Origin: JAGGZI01 sp964399605
Lineage (GTDB): Archaea; Aenigmatarchaeota; Aenigmatarchaeia; PWEA01; JAGHBM01
NCBI GenBank assembly: GCA_964399605.1
Contig: CAYNRH010000005.1
Location: forward strand, 1-32,085
Reading direction: 5' to 3'
Length of the DNA stretch: 32,085 nucleotides
The notes beneath the pieces were generated by a model. That model made no database searches and was not told the DNA's origin. It saw only the letters and a program-made list of their open reading frames with translations. Each line of letters starts with the position of its first letter. Within the stretch, counting starts at the first letter, position 1. Position numbers and translations under genes: made by a program. Below are positions 31,519 to 32,085 of this stretch, piece after piece.

Positions 31519-31719
31519 ATGCAGATAAAACTTAATTTTTCCGGAGAAACAAAGGAGATTAAGGTAAAAGATGGATATGCAATAGAAGATTTGCTGAAAG
31601 AATTGAAAATAAACAAGGAAACAGTTGTATCCAGAATGAATGGAGAAATTGTTCCGGAGGAAGAAAAAATTAAAGATAACTGTACATTGGAGTTAATAGA
31701 ATTTGTTTCAAGTGGTTAG
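31519..31719 (+). CDS. ThiS/MoaD-like ubiquitin-fold protein
   Basis: A 66-residue beta-grasp protein of the ThiS/MoaD/SAMP type. Family members carry sulfur as a C-terminal thiocarboxylate or, in archaea, are joined to proteins by an E1-like enzyme. The fold pattern is visible: MQIKLNFSGETKEIKV (strand-turn-strand), a helix AIEDLLKELKI, VVSRMNGEIVPEEEKI and a final CTLELIEFVSSG. The chain ends Ser-Gly rather than the usual Gly-Gly; the terminal Gly needed for adenylation is present. The mRNA looks leaderless. The next gene starts one base after the stop, so the two are co-transcribed. No E1-like or cofactor gene is in the window. Confidence 0.85.
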   Translation: MQIKLNFSGETKEIKVKDGYAIEDLLKELKINKETVVSRMNGEIVPEEEKIKDNCTLELIEFVSSG

Positions 31720-31720
31720 T

Positions 31721-32085
31721 ATGGATTTGGAGAAAATCAAGAAAATAGCAAAAAAATATTCAGATAAGAACGACCCGATTCATAGATGGGATCATGTTAT
31801 GAGGGTTTATAACCTCTGCATGAAGATAGGCAAGAAAGAGGGAGCGGATTTGGAAGTTCTGAAGATAGCATCGCTTCTGCATGATATTGGTGTGTGGAAG
31901 GATAGGAAGAACCATGAGAAAGTAGGGGCTGAGATGGCAAAAGAAATTCTCAAGGATTATGACAAAGAAAAAAGAGAAAATGTTATTCATTGTATAGAGT
32001 TTCACAGGTTCAGCAAGGGGTTGAAGCCCAAAACTCTTGAAGCGAAAATACTTCAGGATGCTGACAGGCTGGATGTTCTTGGGGC
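31721..32085 (+). CDS. HD-domain phosphohydrolase, cut by the window end
   Basis: An open frame of 121 codons that continues beyond the window. HRWDHVMRVYNLC supplies the first His, ASLLHDIGVW the HD pair (about residues 53-54), a following NHEKVG and FHRF the next His residues, and LQDADRLDVLG the final metal-binding Asp. The YedJ-like arrangement of His residues indicates a metal-dependent phosphohydrolase, probably acting on a nucleotide or similar phosphate; the substrate is unknown. It is only loosely similar to the HD protein at the left end of the window. The ATG follows the ThiS-like stop by one base, indicating coupled translation. Confidence 0.85.
   Translation, partial: MDLEKIKKIAKKYSDKNDPIHRWDHVMRVYNLCMKIGKKEGADLEVLKIASLLHDIGVWKDRKNHEKVGAEMAKEILKDYDKEKRENVIHCIEFHRFSKGLKPKTLEAKILQDADRLDVLG

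Overview
The window is archaeal, most likely from an uncultivated small-genome (DPANN-type) lineage. The evidence is a pelota homologue, an archaeal-type Ogg2 glycosylase, an EndoQ-type PHP endonuclease, a class III (pilin-like) signal peptide, TATA boxes about 25-30 nt before many start codons (leaderless genes), GGTGAT/GGTGG Shine-Dalgarno sites on others, and tRNA genes with bulge-helix-bulge introns. The DPANN assignment is inference. Two runs of exactly 100 N (3536-3635 and 25109-25208) are scaffold gaps of unknown true length.

1-8.3 kb is a mosaic of short transcription units: an HD phosphohydrolase, a GNAT acetyltransferase, a membrane protein, a soluble histidine kinase, a probable C/D-box guide RNA, an archaemetzincin-like protease with a small partner, a kinase-like gene bracketed by two copies of a structured repeat (one touching an assembly gap), an APH-fold kinase, Ogg2, a frameshifted PD-(D/E)XK-type protein, and a rubrerythrin/PAS operon divergent from an Lrp/AsnC regulator.

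8.4-27.2 kb is dominated by cell-envelope genes. A small winged-helix gene overlaps the start of a 3198-residue surface protein. A PH-domain membrane protein follows, then pelota on the other strand. Next comes a same-strand cluster: an anchored beta-rich protein, a 960-residue polytopic zinc-ribbon protein, a lipoprotein, a pilin-like protein cut by the second gap, and two more lipoproteins. The 960-residue protein's exterior and the three lipoproteins appear to share one domain arrangement, so the cluster may encode parts of one surface apparatus.

27.2-32.1 kb holds EndoQ, three intron-bearing tRNA genes (Val-GAC, Gly-GCC, Ser-CGA), a methyltransferase, a phosphoesterase/nucleotidyltransferase pair, a ThiS/MoaD-like ubiquitin-fold protein and an HD protein that runs off the end. 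All three tRNAs are interrupted at the same T-loop position, and tRNA-Val carries three introns. I see no transposase, CRISPR array or rRNA.
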